DNA of 64,000 bases from Rhizobium sp. 18055. Lineage in GTDB: Bacteria > Pseudomonadota > Alphaproteobacteria > Rhizobiales > Rhizobiaceae. Under the pieces are notes generated by a model that worked only from the letters and a program-made list of their open reading frames with translations, searched no databases and was not told the origin of the DNA. The translations under genes and the position numbers were made by a program. This document shows, piece after piece, positions 8,172 to 16,904 of this stretch (positions are counted from its first letter, which is position 1; every line of letters begins with the position of its first letter). Location of the stretch: NCBI RefSeq assembly GCF_902706285.1, contig NZ_CACSKD010000010.1, positions 1 through 64,000 on the forward strand. The letters run 5' to 3'.

Positions 8172-9635
8172 TCAGGCGAGATAATCGACCAGAATATTGA
8201 CGAACGTGTCGATGTCAGCCTTGCTCGTGCGATGATTGACGATGGCGCAGCGCACGGCGAGTTCGCCATTCACGGTTGTCCAGGACGGTACGGCGACGCC
8301 TTGCTCGTGAAGATCGAGCACCAGGTTCCGGGTAAATTCGGCGTCGGCGCCGCGAATACCGAAACAGACGATGTTCAGTGCCACCGGCGCCTTGATCTCG
8401 AACCTTGGATCGCAGGCGATCTTATCGGAAAGATAACGCGCAAGTTCGCACGTATGGGCGATCGAGTTGCCCATGCGCTCCGTCCCGAGCGATTCCATGG
8501 TCATCCACGTCTTCAGGGCCCGAAAGCCGCGCGACAGGTCGGGTCCGAGATCGCAGGGCCAGGTTTCCCCTGCTGCCAAGCCACGGTCCGAGCGTTGCAG
8601 ATACGCAGCCGGTTGCGCGAAGGCCCGCTTTTGGGCGGCGCTGTCTCGAACGAGCAGGAAGCCTGCGTCATAGGGTACATGACCCCATTTATGAAAATCG
8701 AGCGCGACCGACGCTGACTGTTCGATGCCGGAGAATAGTTCACGCATCGAGGACGAAAGCATGCCGAGAGCACCAATCGCTCCATCGACGTGAAACCAGA
8801 TTTTCTCTCGCCCAGCGACCGTCGCGATGTCTGCGAGCGGATCGATGGCTCCGGTGTTGACCGTGCCGGCGGTCCCGACGACCAGGAAGGGCAGCAGACC
8901 AAGGGCGCGATCCTCGTCGATGGCCGCGCACAAGGCGTCCGGCCGCATTCTCCCGAGAGCATCGACCGCGATTGATCTGAGGTTCGCCGAGCCGATCCCC
9001 GACAACTGCATGGCCTGGGCGATGCAGATATGCGCTTCCGATGACGTGTAGGCCACAAGCTGCTGCTCGGCGTTGCGCAATCCGCTCTGGCGAACGGAGG
9101 CGCCCAGGGCCTCCGTCTTGGCGATCGTCACCGCCAGGAAGTTCGCCATCGAGGAACCGGTCACGAACAGCCCGCTCGACGACGCGGGATAGCCGAGTGC
9201 TTCGCTCATCCATCGGACGATCTGCTTCTCGACCTCGATACCGACATGGTCACGGCCGCCGCAGTTCATGTTCAGACCGGCCGCCACCAATTCGGCGACC
9301 ATGCCGATCGGCGTGCCAGCACCGTGCACCCACCCCATAAACAGCGGATGCAAATTGCCGGTCGCGTAGGGAAAGATGTGCGCTCGCACATCGTCCAGCA
9401 CGCAGCCGAGATCACGCGGTTTCGTGGGCAGCGGTTGAGCAAACCGTGCCCTGGTCTCGCCAGGCATCGGGCGCCACACCGGGTTGTCCCTGATGTTCGC
9501 AATATGGTCGATCGTATCGTCCAGCATCCGGTGAGCCGCTTCGCGAAACTGCGCCCAATCGGCAGGATCAAGGCTTGTCGGGGTTTGCACACCGCCGGCG
9601 CTCGTCAAAGATGGATCTCCCTGCAGCTTCGACAT
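8172..9635 (-). CDS. PLP-dependent amino-acid decarboxylase (group II, aromatic/Glu type)
   Basis: 487 aa. Group II decarboxylase hallmarks are HPLFMGWVHG near residue 97, GLFVTGSSMANF (phosphate-binding turn), EAH with the ring-stacking His near 202, HVDGA (Asp near 284 that holds the PLP nitrogen) and DFHKWGH with the Schiff-base Lys near 316. Family members convert aromatic amino acids, Glu, Asp or diaminobutyrate to amines; the substrate cannot be read from the sequence. The ATG overlaps the stop of the upstream PLP gene (TGATG), so the two are translationally coupled. A GTG one codon upstream is possible. It is the last gene of the 8-13 kb cluster. Confidence 0.88.
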   Translation of the reverse strand: MSKLQGDPSLTSAGGVQTPTSLDPADWAQFREAAHRMLDDTIDHIANIRDNPVWRPMPGETRARFAQPLPTKPRDLGCVLDDVRAHIFPYATGNLHPLFMGWVHGAGTPIGMVAELVAAGLNMNCGGRDHVGIEVEKQIVRWMSEALGYPASSSGLFVTGSSMANFLAVTIAKTEALGASVRQSGLRNAEQQLVAYTSSEAHICIAQAMQLSGIGSANLRSIAVDALGRMRPDALCAAIDEDRALGLLPFLVVGTAGTVNTGAIDPLADIATVAGREKIWFHVDGAIGALGMLSSSMRELFSGIEQSASVALDFHKWGHVPYDAGFLLVRDSAAQKRAFAQPAAYLQRSDRGLAAGETWPCDLGPDLSRGFRALKTWMTMESLGTERMGNSIAHTCELARYLSDKIACDPRFEIKAPVALNIVCFGIRGADAEFTRNLVLDLHEQGVAVPSWTTVNGELAVRCAIVNHRTSKADIDTFVNILVDYLA

Positions 9636-11170
9636 CACGCACCGTCAACCATTCTGGAGACGGCTGCCCACTTGTCGAACACAATGTCGAGACCATCCGC
9701 AATCGGCTGCATTGCCTCCGACAGCGATCGTCCGCCCGCCATCCGCGCCGACACGGCGTTGATATCCGACGCCGACGCCGCGACCCGCAGGATCGTTCGA
9801 TGGCCAAGGTGCACGGCCTGGCCAACATGGCAGACGGGCCCTGTCGCGTTCTCGCGCAAGTCAAGGTGGATTGCCTGCGCCTGCGCCAACGATGCAAAGC
9901 CGCCTGCCCCGTTCAGGATCGTCAAAGGCACGATCGCGCGACCGGCAACATGGTCACCCTCGTCATCGGGATGGATCAGCGCAGCTGGAAGATCATCACC
10001 CCGGGCCCGCACCAGATCGGCAAAGGCGCGTTTGATTTGCAGCTGCAGCCCCTCGCCGATGTCGGCAAGCGGATCCATCTGCGCCAATGCCGCGATCCAT
10101 CTCAGGCCGAGGCCTAGATTGAAATGAGATCCGAATTTTAAGCGCGTACGTTCGCGAAGACGTGCCGGCCAATCGTGAAGCGCCGTATAATCGGACAGGC
10201 CTGCGGGAATAGTCGGCGATGCCGCGAATTCCTCGGCAAACGATGCTGGAACCAGCAGGGCACCGGAAAACGGCGGGCCGGCCAGAAATTTCGACCCGGT
10301 CACGGCCACGAGGAAACCATCGGCAATATCGCGCCGCACAGTATCGCCGCTGCAACGCAACTGGCAGGCATCGACCAGAACCCGCACCCGTCCCGGCGAC
10401 AAGCTGGCGACATACCGCGCAGCCCGGCGCGACACAGCCGTCAGACCAGTCTTCGACGTGTCGAGAACATGCAGAAGCACATCCCTGTCACGTTTGAGTT
10501 CCTGCTCGACCAGAGCAATGACTTCGGCATCGATTTCGCTCTCGTGACGAGGCTGACCCGCGCCATTGCGAATGGGCACCGTCCGGACGTCGATGCGCTG
10601 ACCGGCGATACCGTCCAGCACAGCATTGGCCACCACCGTCCGCCCGAGCGCCGTCATCTCCGAAAAATGGCATCCGGCGGCGGCCCTGGGGATACCGCTT
10701 CCCGTTTCCTCGGGGGCTATGAGAATATTCGTCATCGGCCTCCGCGACAGACCGGCCACCAGGCCGAGCGCAAACAGCTCGATATCCGTACCAGACGCAG
10801 CCAGGATGACTTCCGTTCCGCGCGAGCCGAACCGGCGCGCAACACGATCCCGAATGGTCGCGAAGCAGTCGTCGATACTGGTCGACGAATAGGCCCCGTC
10901 AACGCCAAACAGCCGCATCAACTCTGCATCAGCAGCCGCAAAACCTGCGGCCGATACGTTGCTTGCCGTTGTCGATGCAAACGAAATCTCGTCGTCGCAG
11001 GGTACGGTCCTGGTGCCGTACCGATTGCGTCCGGTGACCGCATCCGGCCAGATGCGACCATCGCCTCCGGCTGCAAGCAGCAGGGACAGCGGGTGTAATG
11101 CCGTGGTCGTATCGCCCGCAAGGGCGCGACCATCCGCAACATCGGTGATTATCGTCTGAACAGCGGGCAT
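9635..11170 (-). CDS. Fold-type-I PLP enzyme of unassigned activity
   Basis: 511 aa starting MPAVQTIITDVADG, with a GGAG ribosome site; the frame's earlier start would add 31 Arg/Ser-rich residues. The aspartate-aminotransferase fold is suggested by an ASGTDIEL cofactor turn (near 126), VDACQLR (Asp near 267) and VTGSKFLAGPPFSG with a candidate Schiff-base Lys near 294. The last motif resembles the cysteine-desulfurase/kynureninase branch, but the N-terminal half matches no family I know. It sits between the ATP-grasp fusion and the decarboxylase and is coupled to the latter, so it probably acts on the same metabolite. Confidence 0.7.
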   Translation of the reverse strand: MPAVQTIITDVADGRALAGDTTTALHPLSLLLAAGGDGRIWPDAVTGRNRYGTRTVPCDDEISFASTTASNVSAAGFAAADAELMRLFGVDGAYSSTSIDDCFATIRDRVARRFGSRGTEVILAASGTDIELFALGLVAGLSRRPMTNILIAPEETGSGIPRAAAGCHFSEMTALGRTVVANAVLDGIAGQRIDVRTVPIRNGAGQPRHESEIDAEVIALVEQELKRDRDVLLHVLDTSKTGLTAVSRRAARYVASLSPGRVRVLVDACQLRCSGDTVRRDIADGFLVAVTGSKFLAGPPFSGALLVPASFAEEFAASPTIPAGLSDYTALHDWPARLRERTRLKFGSHFNLGLGLRWIAALAQMDPLADIGEGLQLQIKRAFADLVRARGDDLPAALIHPDDEGDHVAGRAIVPLTILNGAGGFASLAQAQAIHLDLRENATGPVCHVGQAVHLGHRTILRVAASASDINAVSARMAGGRSLSEAMQPIADGLDIVFDKWAAVSRMVDGA

Positions 11171-11207
11171 ATCGTCTCCGGACCTGATGCTTGCATGTGC
11201 TCCGGGA

Positions 11208-12917
11208 TCACAAGGGTTCCACGATCGAGACTGCGCCTGCCTTGTAGGATATCTGCGCCTCATGGGTGATCAGCGGCGCAAGGTCCGTTGCCCGCTGGCT
11301 AAACTCCAGCCCGCACCGATCGACATATGAGCGATCAACACGGTCACCGATGCCGGGGTCGATGATCTTCTCCCCGTCCCAGAGGACGGCATGGCCGGTA
11401 TCGGGAACTGTCGGCGATACCACCCCAATGATCGCCGGCTTGTCCCAGAGCATGTAGATGCTGCTCAGCAGCACAATGCCGCATGTGTTGGCCACACCGC
11501 GCATGATCGAATGGCTCATCGGCCCGCCGGATGGGAAACTCGGCTCGCAGCTTGTGGCGATTTCCTCGATCTCGTCGTAGCTTTTGCCCGTGTACATCGC
11601 CAGCACGCAGATCAGGCAGTCATCATCCGTCCGCTGGAAGATCGGCGCCTTGCCTGTATGGGCAACTTTTACACCGGAGGTCGAGTTTGCCCGTGCCACA
11701 CGCTGCGCCAGCGTATTGTCGAAAGCGGCGAAGAGCGTGCTCATGGCCTTTTTTTTGTAGGGAAATACCGCTTCGGAATCCATCGAGTGAACGATCATCG
11801 CCACGTCGGCTTCGAAAAGCAGCAGGCGGCCATCCGACAGCTCAGCGCAATCGATGGCGAAATAGTCCAGGCCAATCCGGCGGTGAAGCGCATCGAACGC
11901 GCGCGCGTGGCGGACAGCAAAGTCAGCTTCGAAATTGGCCATCCAGCTGGCCTCTTCCGCGCGTCGCTCGCCGTGCTGCGCCATGCCGGCGCTGAGATAG
12001 TGCACCATCCAGTGGTCGGAGATCGCCAGGTGGCTGGCGTAAGGCCTGCCGTTGATCACCGCTATCCGCTGCTTGCGAAACTTGCCGTCTTCGCTGCTGT
12101 AATCGATAAACGGCGCGATATAGAATTCGGTTTCGCCGCGCTCGCCAAGATAGGTGGCAAGCGCCTCCGGGGAGATGATCTTCTCCATGCCATGGCCGGC
12201 ATGCGTGCCGATCGGGCGAACGATCACCGGGAAGGACGCGACGCCGCCGATCGCGTCGATCGCGGTGGTCCCGACCGCAAGCCCTTCAAGCTCTTCGCGC
12301 CCAATGCGGGTTGTCTGCGGGGCAAGGATCGAAGGCTCGTGCTTGAAAGCATCGGAGACGCCTTCACGCGATAGGTTGATGATCCGGCGTGGAGCGTTGT
12401 TGATGATCGGACCTGACCAATCGGCCAAAAGCCGCTCGAGATTTTCCAGCACGGGCCGGTTCTCGGGAGATTCGCCGACGGCGACAAACGCGACGTCATG
12501 CGCAGGCGCGCCGTGCAAATCCCGCGTTTCAGCATCGACATAGTGCAGCAGAATATTCGTATCGGTGCTTTCGAGAAGAAACTCGATCGGCGTGTTGGCC
12601 ATGAAGTCTCCCGCCGTGACGATGACCAGCACGTTGAGACCTGTACCCTGCCCGTTGCTGATCCGGTAATTCCGGCTGATGTCAAGCGCCGCCGTCTGCG
12701 TCGTCACCGCTTCATCTTTCTTGCCGAGCGTATGCAGGATGATCGACAGGTCCATGAAAGCGCCGGCGTTGGCAGGGTCGAGCGACAGGCTCGCCATCAG
12801 CCTTTCCCAGGTCGGGGTGATATCTCTCCCCTCGTAGATCGTCCGAACGATCGCGGCCTTGCCAAGGATGGTATCGACGTCGGCAAATTCCGGGACCTGG
12901 GCAGCAGCACTTTTCAA
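11208..12917 (-). CDS. TPR / ATP-grasp / cysteine-protease-like fusion
   Basis: 569 aa from a TTG start supported by AAGGAG 8 bases upstream; the open frame extends 68 codons further but the extra part looks non-coding. Residues about 20-90 form TPR-like helices (SLDPANAGAFMDLSIILHTLG). A RimK-like ATP-grasp follows, with FPVIVRPIGTHAGHGMEKI as the ATP-binding strand and DYFAIDCAELSDGRLLLFEAD as the metal-binding strand. The last 140 residues look like a papain/C39-type fold: DDDCLICVLAMYTG (Cys434), GHAVLWDG (His509) and IIDPG (Asp520). ATP-grasp ligases join a carboxylate to an amine. With two PLP genes downstream, an amide or peptide product is inferred; its identity is unknown. Confidence 0.75.
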   Translation of the reverse strand: MKSAAAQVPEFADVDTILGKAAIVRTIYEGRDITPTWERLMASLSLDPANAGAFMDLSIILHTLGKKDEAVTTQTAALDISRNYRISNGQGTGLNVLVIVTAGDFMANTPIEFLLESTDTNILLHYVDAETRDLHGAPAHDVAFVAVGESPENRPVLENLERLLADWSGPIINNAPRRIINLSREGVSDAFKHEPSILAPQTTRIGREELEGLAVGTTAIDAIGGVASFPVIVRPIGTHAGHGMEKIISPEALATYLGERGETEFYIAPFIDYSSEDGKFRKQRIAVINGRPYASHLAISDHWMVHYLSAGMAQHGERRAEEASWMANFEADFAVRHARAFDALHRRIGLDYFAIDCAELSDGRLLLFEADVAMIVHSMDSEAVFPYKKKAMSTLFAAFDNTLAQRVARANSTSGVKVAHTGKAPIFQRTDDDCLICVLAMYTGKSYDEIEEIATSCEPSFPSGGPMSHSIMRGVANTCGIVLLSSIYMLWDKPAIIGVVSPTVPDTGHAVLWDGEKIIDPGIGDRVDRSYVDRCGLEFSQRATDLAPLITHEAQISYKAGAVSIVEPL

Positions 12918-12975
12918 AGTCTCAACTCCTTGGAGCCGGCTCGGGACGCAACTGGAGAACCGTCGCGACATCACC

Positions 12976-12996
12976 GGGATTCGAATATTTGAACCC
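12976..12996. promoter_or_regulatory. Imperfect palindrome upstream of the ATP-grasp fusion gene
   Basis: A 21-bp inverted repeat with outer GGG/CCC, inner TTC/GAA and a central AATATT lies about 60 bases before the TTG start. Two positions break the symmetry on each side. It may be an operator for the three-gene cluster; no dedicated regulator is adjacent. Confidence 0.35.
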
Positions 12997-13082
12997 ACTT
13001 GTGTGCCGCCTCGCTTGTGTGGGCCTTGCACGCGAAAAGTAGCGCCGGATAGCGCCGACGTCATGCTCGGCGGCGATGGCCC

Positions 13083-13112
13083 GGATCGGGGTTCGAGCCC
13101 CGATCCTCCACC
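13083..13112. other. Perfect hairpin resembling a tRNA T-arm
   Basis: GGATCGGGG and CCCCGATCC form a 9-bp stem around the loop TTCGAG, followed by TCCACC. On the plus strand GGGGTTCGAGCCCC fits the T-arm consensus, but no matching 5' half of a tRNA precedes it. It lies between eptA copy 2 and the ATP-grasp gene and lacks a T-run on either strand, so it is not a classical terminator. Confidence 0.4.
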
Positions 13113-13127
13113 GGCGAGCATCCAGCG

Positions 13128-14804
13128 TCAGGGGGCACTTGCGACGTGCGTGTTGCCTTTCCGGCATCCCGAAAACACATCGAGCTTCGGATCGTATACC
13201 TTGGTGGATACGTCCATCAGGCCAAGCATGCTGTGGAAGAAATTGTCATGCGAGGTTGGCTTGTCAGCCGTTCCGGCAAGGCATGCCATGTCGTAGCCAG
13301 CGGATGCCTGCAGGTCATCCGAGAGCCATACCAGGAACGGGACATGGGTCTGCTGTACCGGCGCGACCACATATGGCGTGCCGTGCAGATAGAGCCCGTT
13401 CTCGCCGAGAGATTCGCCGTGGTCGGAGAAATAGACGACCGAAGCAGCCATGGTGTTCGACCGTCGTTTCAGCTTGTCGATCACAGTCGACACGAGGTGA
13501 TCGGTATAGAGGATTGTGTTGTCGTAGGCATTGCGGATCTCTTCGGGCGAGCAGCTGCCGAAATCGTTGGCGCGGCAATCCGGCGTGAAGCGACGAAACG
13601 CCTCCGGGTAGCGCGCATAATAGGCCGGGCCGTGACTGCCGAGTTGATGCAGCACCAGCACGCTGTCGCCCTTCACCTTGTCCAGCCAGTCATCGACCTT
13701 GTCCGACAGGATTTCATCAAGGCACTCCCCGTCCTTGCAGAAGCGAGGATCGGCCGAATCGGGGAGAAACGCGTATGGCACACGGTCGGTGACGTGGTAG
13801 CTGCCGGTATCGTTGTCGAGCCAGGAAACCGACACCTTGGCATGCCCCAGCACATCAAGAACGTTTTCCGTCTCCAGTCCCTTCCGGTGCGTGTAGGCGC
13901 TTCGCGGATAGACGGAGAACAGGCAGGGGATCGACACCGCCGTCGCCGTTCCACAGCTGCTCGTCTTGGAGAAGTAGACGATGTTCTGCTTCTTCAGCTC
14001 GGGATTGGTCTCGCGCTCATACCCGCCCAGCGAAAAGTCCTGCGCGCGTCCGGTCTCGCCGGCCACCACGATCACCACGCGAGGTTTGTTGGTTGCAACA
14101 GTGTTGACGCGACGGGCATCCGTGCCGAGCGGCTGGGCGACCACGTTGGCGTCCTCGCCGGAGGAAATGGCAAACTTGACAGCGCTTGTGATCGGCACGA
14201 ATGGATTGAGCGTGTCCAGGATATCCTTGTGCGCCCGCCCGACGCCGGCAAACGTCCGGTAATCGCCAAAACCGATCGCCGCGAAAACGGCAGCACAGGC
14301 CAGGATCACCACGGTGTTGTGCGCAAGCTTCTGAACAATCGGCCGGTGCCTGATGCGGACCCAGATGATCAGCAGTGATGGCAACGCGCCTGTGAGCAGC
14401 AGGTGCAGCGCAAATCGCGGAGTAATCAGATGGCCGGCCTCGGCACCTGTCGAAACCGCGGCGTTGCGGATCATCTCCTTGTCAACGATCACGCCGAACG
14501 CGTCGGTGAACCAGGATGCTGCCGAGGCAGCGATCACGAAGAAGATCAGGAACGGCTTGATGATGTACTTCGCCGAAAAAAGGGTGACGACGCCCATGCT
14601 TGCGGCGGCGATGCCGATCGCGAAGATCGCAAAGCCGAAGTGATCGACCCCAAAGTATCCGAATGCCTTCGACCAGAAGGTTCGGTTGGTGATGAGCAGA
14701 AGATATATCGTCGTCAACAAGCACAGTGTCACGCTGCCGATTTCCGGCCTGAAGACGCGTGATATTCGCGCAAAATTTGTATCGTTCAACTCGAGCGTCT
14801 CCAT
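13128..14804 (-). CDS. eptA: Phosphoethanolamine transferase, EptA family (copy 2)
   Basis: 558 aa, with the same architecture as the copy at 5976-7658 and high similarity along its whole length. Five N-terminal TM helices are followed by the periplasmic domain with VVAGETGRAQDFSLGGY, SSCGTATAVSIPC (nucleophile Thr286), LHQLGSHGPAYY and SDHGESLGENGLYLHG. It transfers phosphoethanolamine to lipid A or a related acceptor. It is followed after about 210 bases by the ATP-grasp gene and preceded by a membrane-tethered phosphatase, all on the same strand. Two complete EptAs in 9 kb suggest different acceptors or different regulation rather than recent duplication, since they differ at many positions. 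Confidence 0.9.
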   Translation of the reverse strand: METLELNDTNFARISRVFRPEIGSVTLCLLTTIYLLLITNRTFWSKAFGYFGVDHFGFAIFAIGIAAASMGVVTLFSAKYIIKPFLIFFVIAASAASWFTDAFGVIVDKEMIRNAAVSTGAEAGHLITPRFALHLLLTGALPSLLIIWVRIRHRPIVQKLAHNTVVILACAAVFAAIGFGDYRTFAGVGRAHKDILDTLNPFVPITSAVKFAISSGEDANVVAQPLGTDARRVNTVATNKPRVVIVVAGETGRAQDFSLGGYERETNPELKKQNIVYFSKTSSCGTATAVSIPCLFSVYPRSAYTHRKGLETENVLDVLGHAKVSVSWLDNDTGSYHVTDRVPYAFLPDSADPRFCKDGECLDEILSDKVDDWLDKVKGDSVLVLHQLGSHGPAYYARYPEAFRRFTPDCRANDFGSCSPEEIRNAYDNTILYTDHLVSTVIDKLKRRSNTMAASVVYFSDHGESLGENGLYLHGTPYVVAPVQQTHVPFLVWLSDDLQASAGYDMACLAGTADKPTSHDNFFHSMLGLMDVSTKVYDPKLDVFSGCRKGNTHVASAP

Positions 14805-14933
14805 AACAGCCAGCGCGAGACCTCATCTGCGATCAGACGAGGTCCAGGGTATGGCCGACGGATGAGCTTCTTTTCTGACAAGAGCCTGAAACCTGTGTTG
14901 CCGTTCGGCATCAGGCCTGGGCTTGTCCACATG

Positions 14934-15518
14934 CTAGCCCTTGAGGCCGAAATGCCTCTCAAGCCGATCCCAGCTGACATCCATGGCATAGACGGATGAA
15001 ATGTGGGGAATTGCCACGTGACCGTAGCGTACCGAGAGCTGACGCTCGGCAACGTCTTCGCTGACGCCGGCAATCTGTTGGCTGTAGATGACGGACACCA
15101 GGCCGGTCCTGTCGGCACCGCTCTGGCAATGGATGAGAATCGGCTTGGGTGCAGCCTTCATGATCGCAACCAGCTGGTCGGCACGCTCAGGTGAAAGGAC
15201 CGTGCCTGACGACATCTTGAAATCGATGTGTTCGATGCCGAGCTGCTGGGCGGCCGCAACTTCCCCGTCGTACCATTTTGCGCTCAAGCTCTCGCCGCGC
15301 AGATTGATGACCGTCTTGATGCCGTTCGCGCGGACATATCGCTCAAGCCGTGCAGGAGACAATTGTGCTGACCGATAGAGCTGCCCGTCGATGACCGTGT
15401 GAAAATTTCCGCTCAGATGCAGATAGCCGATGAACCCACCGAACAAGGCACCGGCACACAGCAAACCCACGGCCAGCAGCCGCAAAGTCTTCTTGCGCGT
15501 CTCAACAAAACTCTTCAC
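14934..15518 (-). CDS. Membrane-anchored dual-specificity/tyrosine-type phosphatase
   Basis: 194 aa from a GTG start. One TM or uncleaved signal helix (about residues 11-34) is followed by a periplasmic DSP-like domain with DGQLYRSAQLS near 44-53, TVINLRGE near 69-76 and the HCQSGADRTG signature loop: catalytic Cys131 and Arg137. Such exported phosphatases dephosphorylate lipids, lipid A or polyphosphate-like substrates rather than proteins. Its place directly upstream of eptA copy 2 on the same strand (129 bases apart) hints that both modify the same envelope phosphate group, which is an inference from context only. Confidence 0.85.
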   Translation of the reverse strand: MKSFVETRKKTLRLLAVGLLCAGALFGGFIGYLHLSGNFHTVIDGQLYRSAQLSPARLERYVRANGIKTVINLRGESLSAKWYDGEVAAAQQLGIEHIDFKMSSGTVLSPERADQLVAIMKAAPKPILIHCQSGADRTGLVSVIYSQQIAGVSEDVAERQLSVRYGHVAIPHISSVYAMDVSWDRLERHFGLKG

Positions 15519-15788
15519 CGCGAACCTCGACAGTCAAACCACTGAAGCGAGTTTGAATGCAGAGGCTGACGGCCACCTGAAAGCCTGCGATTTTCTCGCA
15601 ACGGGCCCGGTCGCTGCTGCCCGATGCGCCCGTGCAGAGCGGCCGTTCAATGGTCAGATGCTCGCCTTGAAGGCAGGCGCCGACCGCGGAAGCCTGGTAT
15701 CCGGCGCCGTCGGCGGCAAGTGACCTGCGCCTGAGGGAACAAAACATTTAATCTTTCGTTTAACTAGCGACCAAACGAGGATTTTCCC

Positions 15789-16097
15789 ATGAAGAAGGCA
15801 TTGACGCTCGTGACTGCGCTGACGACCGGCAGCATGATTTTCGCGTTGTCGTTCGTGCCTGCCTGCGCTTTCAGCATCATCACTCCGGCAGCAGCTGGCG
15901 GTCCTGACAGTCGAGGCGCCGTGACCGCATTTGCCGTCGAGGCAAGTGAGGAACAGGGAGGAGCCGATACCCTTCTTTCCCCGGGCGAAGTTGCTCACAT
16001 TCGCTGGTGCGCGGAACGCTATCGCTCCTATCATGCGACCGATAACAGCTACGCAACAAGCTCAGGGGCCCGCGTAGATTGCCGTTCGCCGCTTTGA
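15789..16097 (+). CDS. BA14K-family exported protein
   Basis: 102 aa with a Sec signal peptide (cleavage probably after the ACA or AFS region near residue 28). The C-terminus carries the short BA14K motif HIRWCAERYRSYHATDNSYA ending in a Cys-Arg-Ser-Pro. The family is named from a Brucella immunoreactive protein with lectin-like activity and is widespread in Rhizobiales. An AGGA ribosome site precedes the ATG, and a hairpin terminator follows. Confidence 0.85.
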   Translation: MKKALTLVTALTTGSMIFALSFVPACAFSIITPAAAGGPDSRGAVTAFAVEASEEQGGADTLLSPGEVAHIRWCAERYRSYHATDNSYATSSGARVDCRSPL

Positions 16098-16103
16098 GCG
16101 GAT

Positions 16104-16130
16104 ACCCCGGCTTGAAGCAGCCGGGGTTTG
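16104..16130 (+). terminator. Hairpin terminator after the BA14K gene
   Basis: CCCCGGCT pairs with AGCCGGGG around a 6-base loop and is followed by TTTGGTTGG, a short U-run. It lies 7 bases after the stop codon. Confidence 0.6.
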
Positions 16131-16158
16131 GTTGGAAGAAACGAATGGTGCGGCCAGA

Positions 16159-16677
16159 CTATTCGCCGCGGCGCGTGCACTCGAACAGAAACCAGGTGCG
16201 GCGCTCGGCCTGATCGATCCAGTTTTCGAGCAGGCTTGTCGTCGCATAGTCGTTGTGTTCGGAAGCCAATTCATGCACCTGGCGCATCAGCACAACGAGT
16301 TGCTTGTTATCGTCGCGCAGTTCGGCAAGCATGTCCTCAGGCGTCACATAGTTCGCATCATTGTCGAGCAGCCGCTGCAGTCGTCCGATATGGCCGATGG
16401 ACCGCAAAGTCGTGCCGCCGATCTTGCGGGCGCGCTCGGCAATGTCGTCTGTCATCGCAAAGATCTGCTCACCCTGCTCGTCGAGCATCAGGTGATAGTC
16501 GCGGAAATGCGGTCCCGACATGTGCCAATGAAAGTTCTTCGTCTTCAGATACAGTGTAAACACATCGGCCAGCAACGCCGTCAGTGCAGCCGAAATGTCG
16601 GTCGTGGCGTTCGATGAAAGATCGGTAGGGGTCGCAAGCGCTGCGCGCTGTGTCTTCGATGGGGAATGATCCGTCAT
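16159..16677 (-). CDS. dps: Dps-family ferritin-like DNA-protection protein
   Basis: 172 aa. The ferroxidase-site signature is clear: LKTKNFHWHMSGPHFRDYHLMLDEQ, with the His and Asp/Glu ligands shared between subunits. Later GGTTLRSIGHI and HNDYATTSLLENWIDQAERRTWFL match the DNA starvation protein family. Dps forms a 12-subunit shell that oxidises Fe(II) with peroxide and coats DNA in stationary phase. The N-terminal Ser/Thr-rich extension is typical of rhizobial members. About 230 gene-free bases separate it from fdhD. Confidence 0.93.
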   Translation of the reverse strand: MTDHSPSKTQRAALATPTDLSSNATTDISAALTALLADVFTLYLKTKNFHWHMSGPHFRDYHLMLDEQGEQIFAMTDDIAERARKIGGTTLRSIGHIGRLQRLLDNDANYVTPEDMLAELRDDNKQLVVLMRQVHELASEHNDYATTSLLENWIDQAERRTWFLFECTRRGE

Positions 16678-16904
16678 GGTTTTTCTCTCCTTGGGAGTTT
16701 TGATGACTTTATCGCGGGCTTCGCAATTGGCGGTTTGAAATCACTGTGCGGTGGTGAACATCCGCAATAGCGGCAGACGCGTCTTGTCGGATCGTGCGGT
16801 AATCTCGACAGGCTGAGGAGCATAAGCATCGGCCACATCGAAGCCTGAGACAGCCCGGCCGGGTCGCAAGGCACAGCACCGTTCAGGTTCGTCTGCGACA
16901 CGTC

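Noticed and set aside
13083..13112. A complete tRNA gene in front of the ATP-grasp gene
   Set aside because: Only the T-arm-like hairpin and a TCCACC tail are present; no 5' acceptor strand, D arm or anticodon arm can be fitted upstream.
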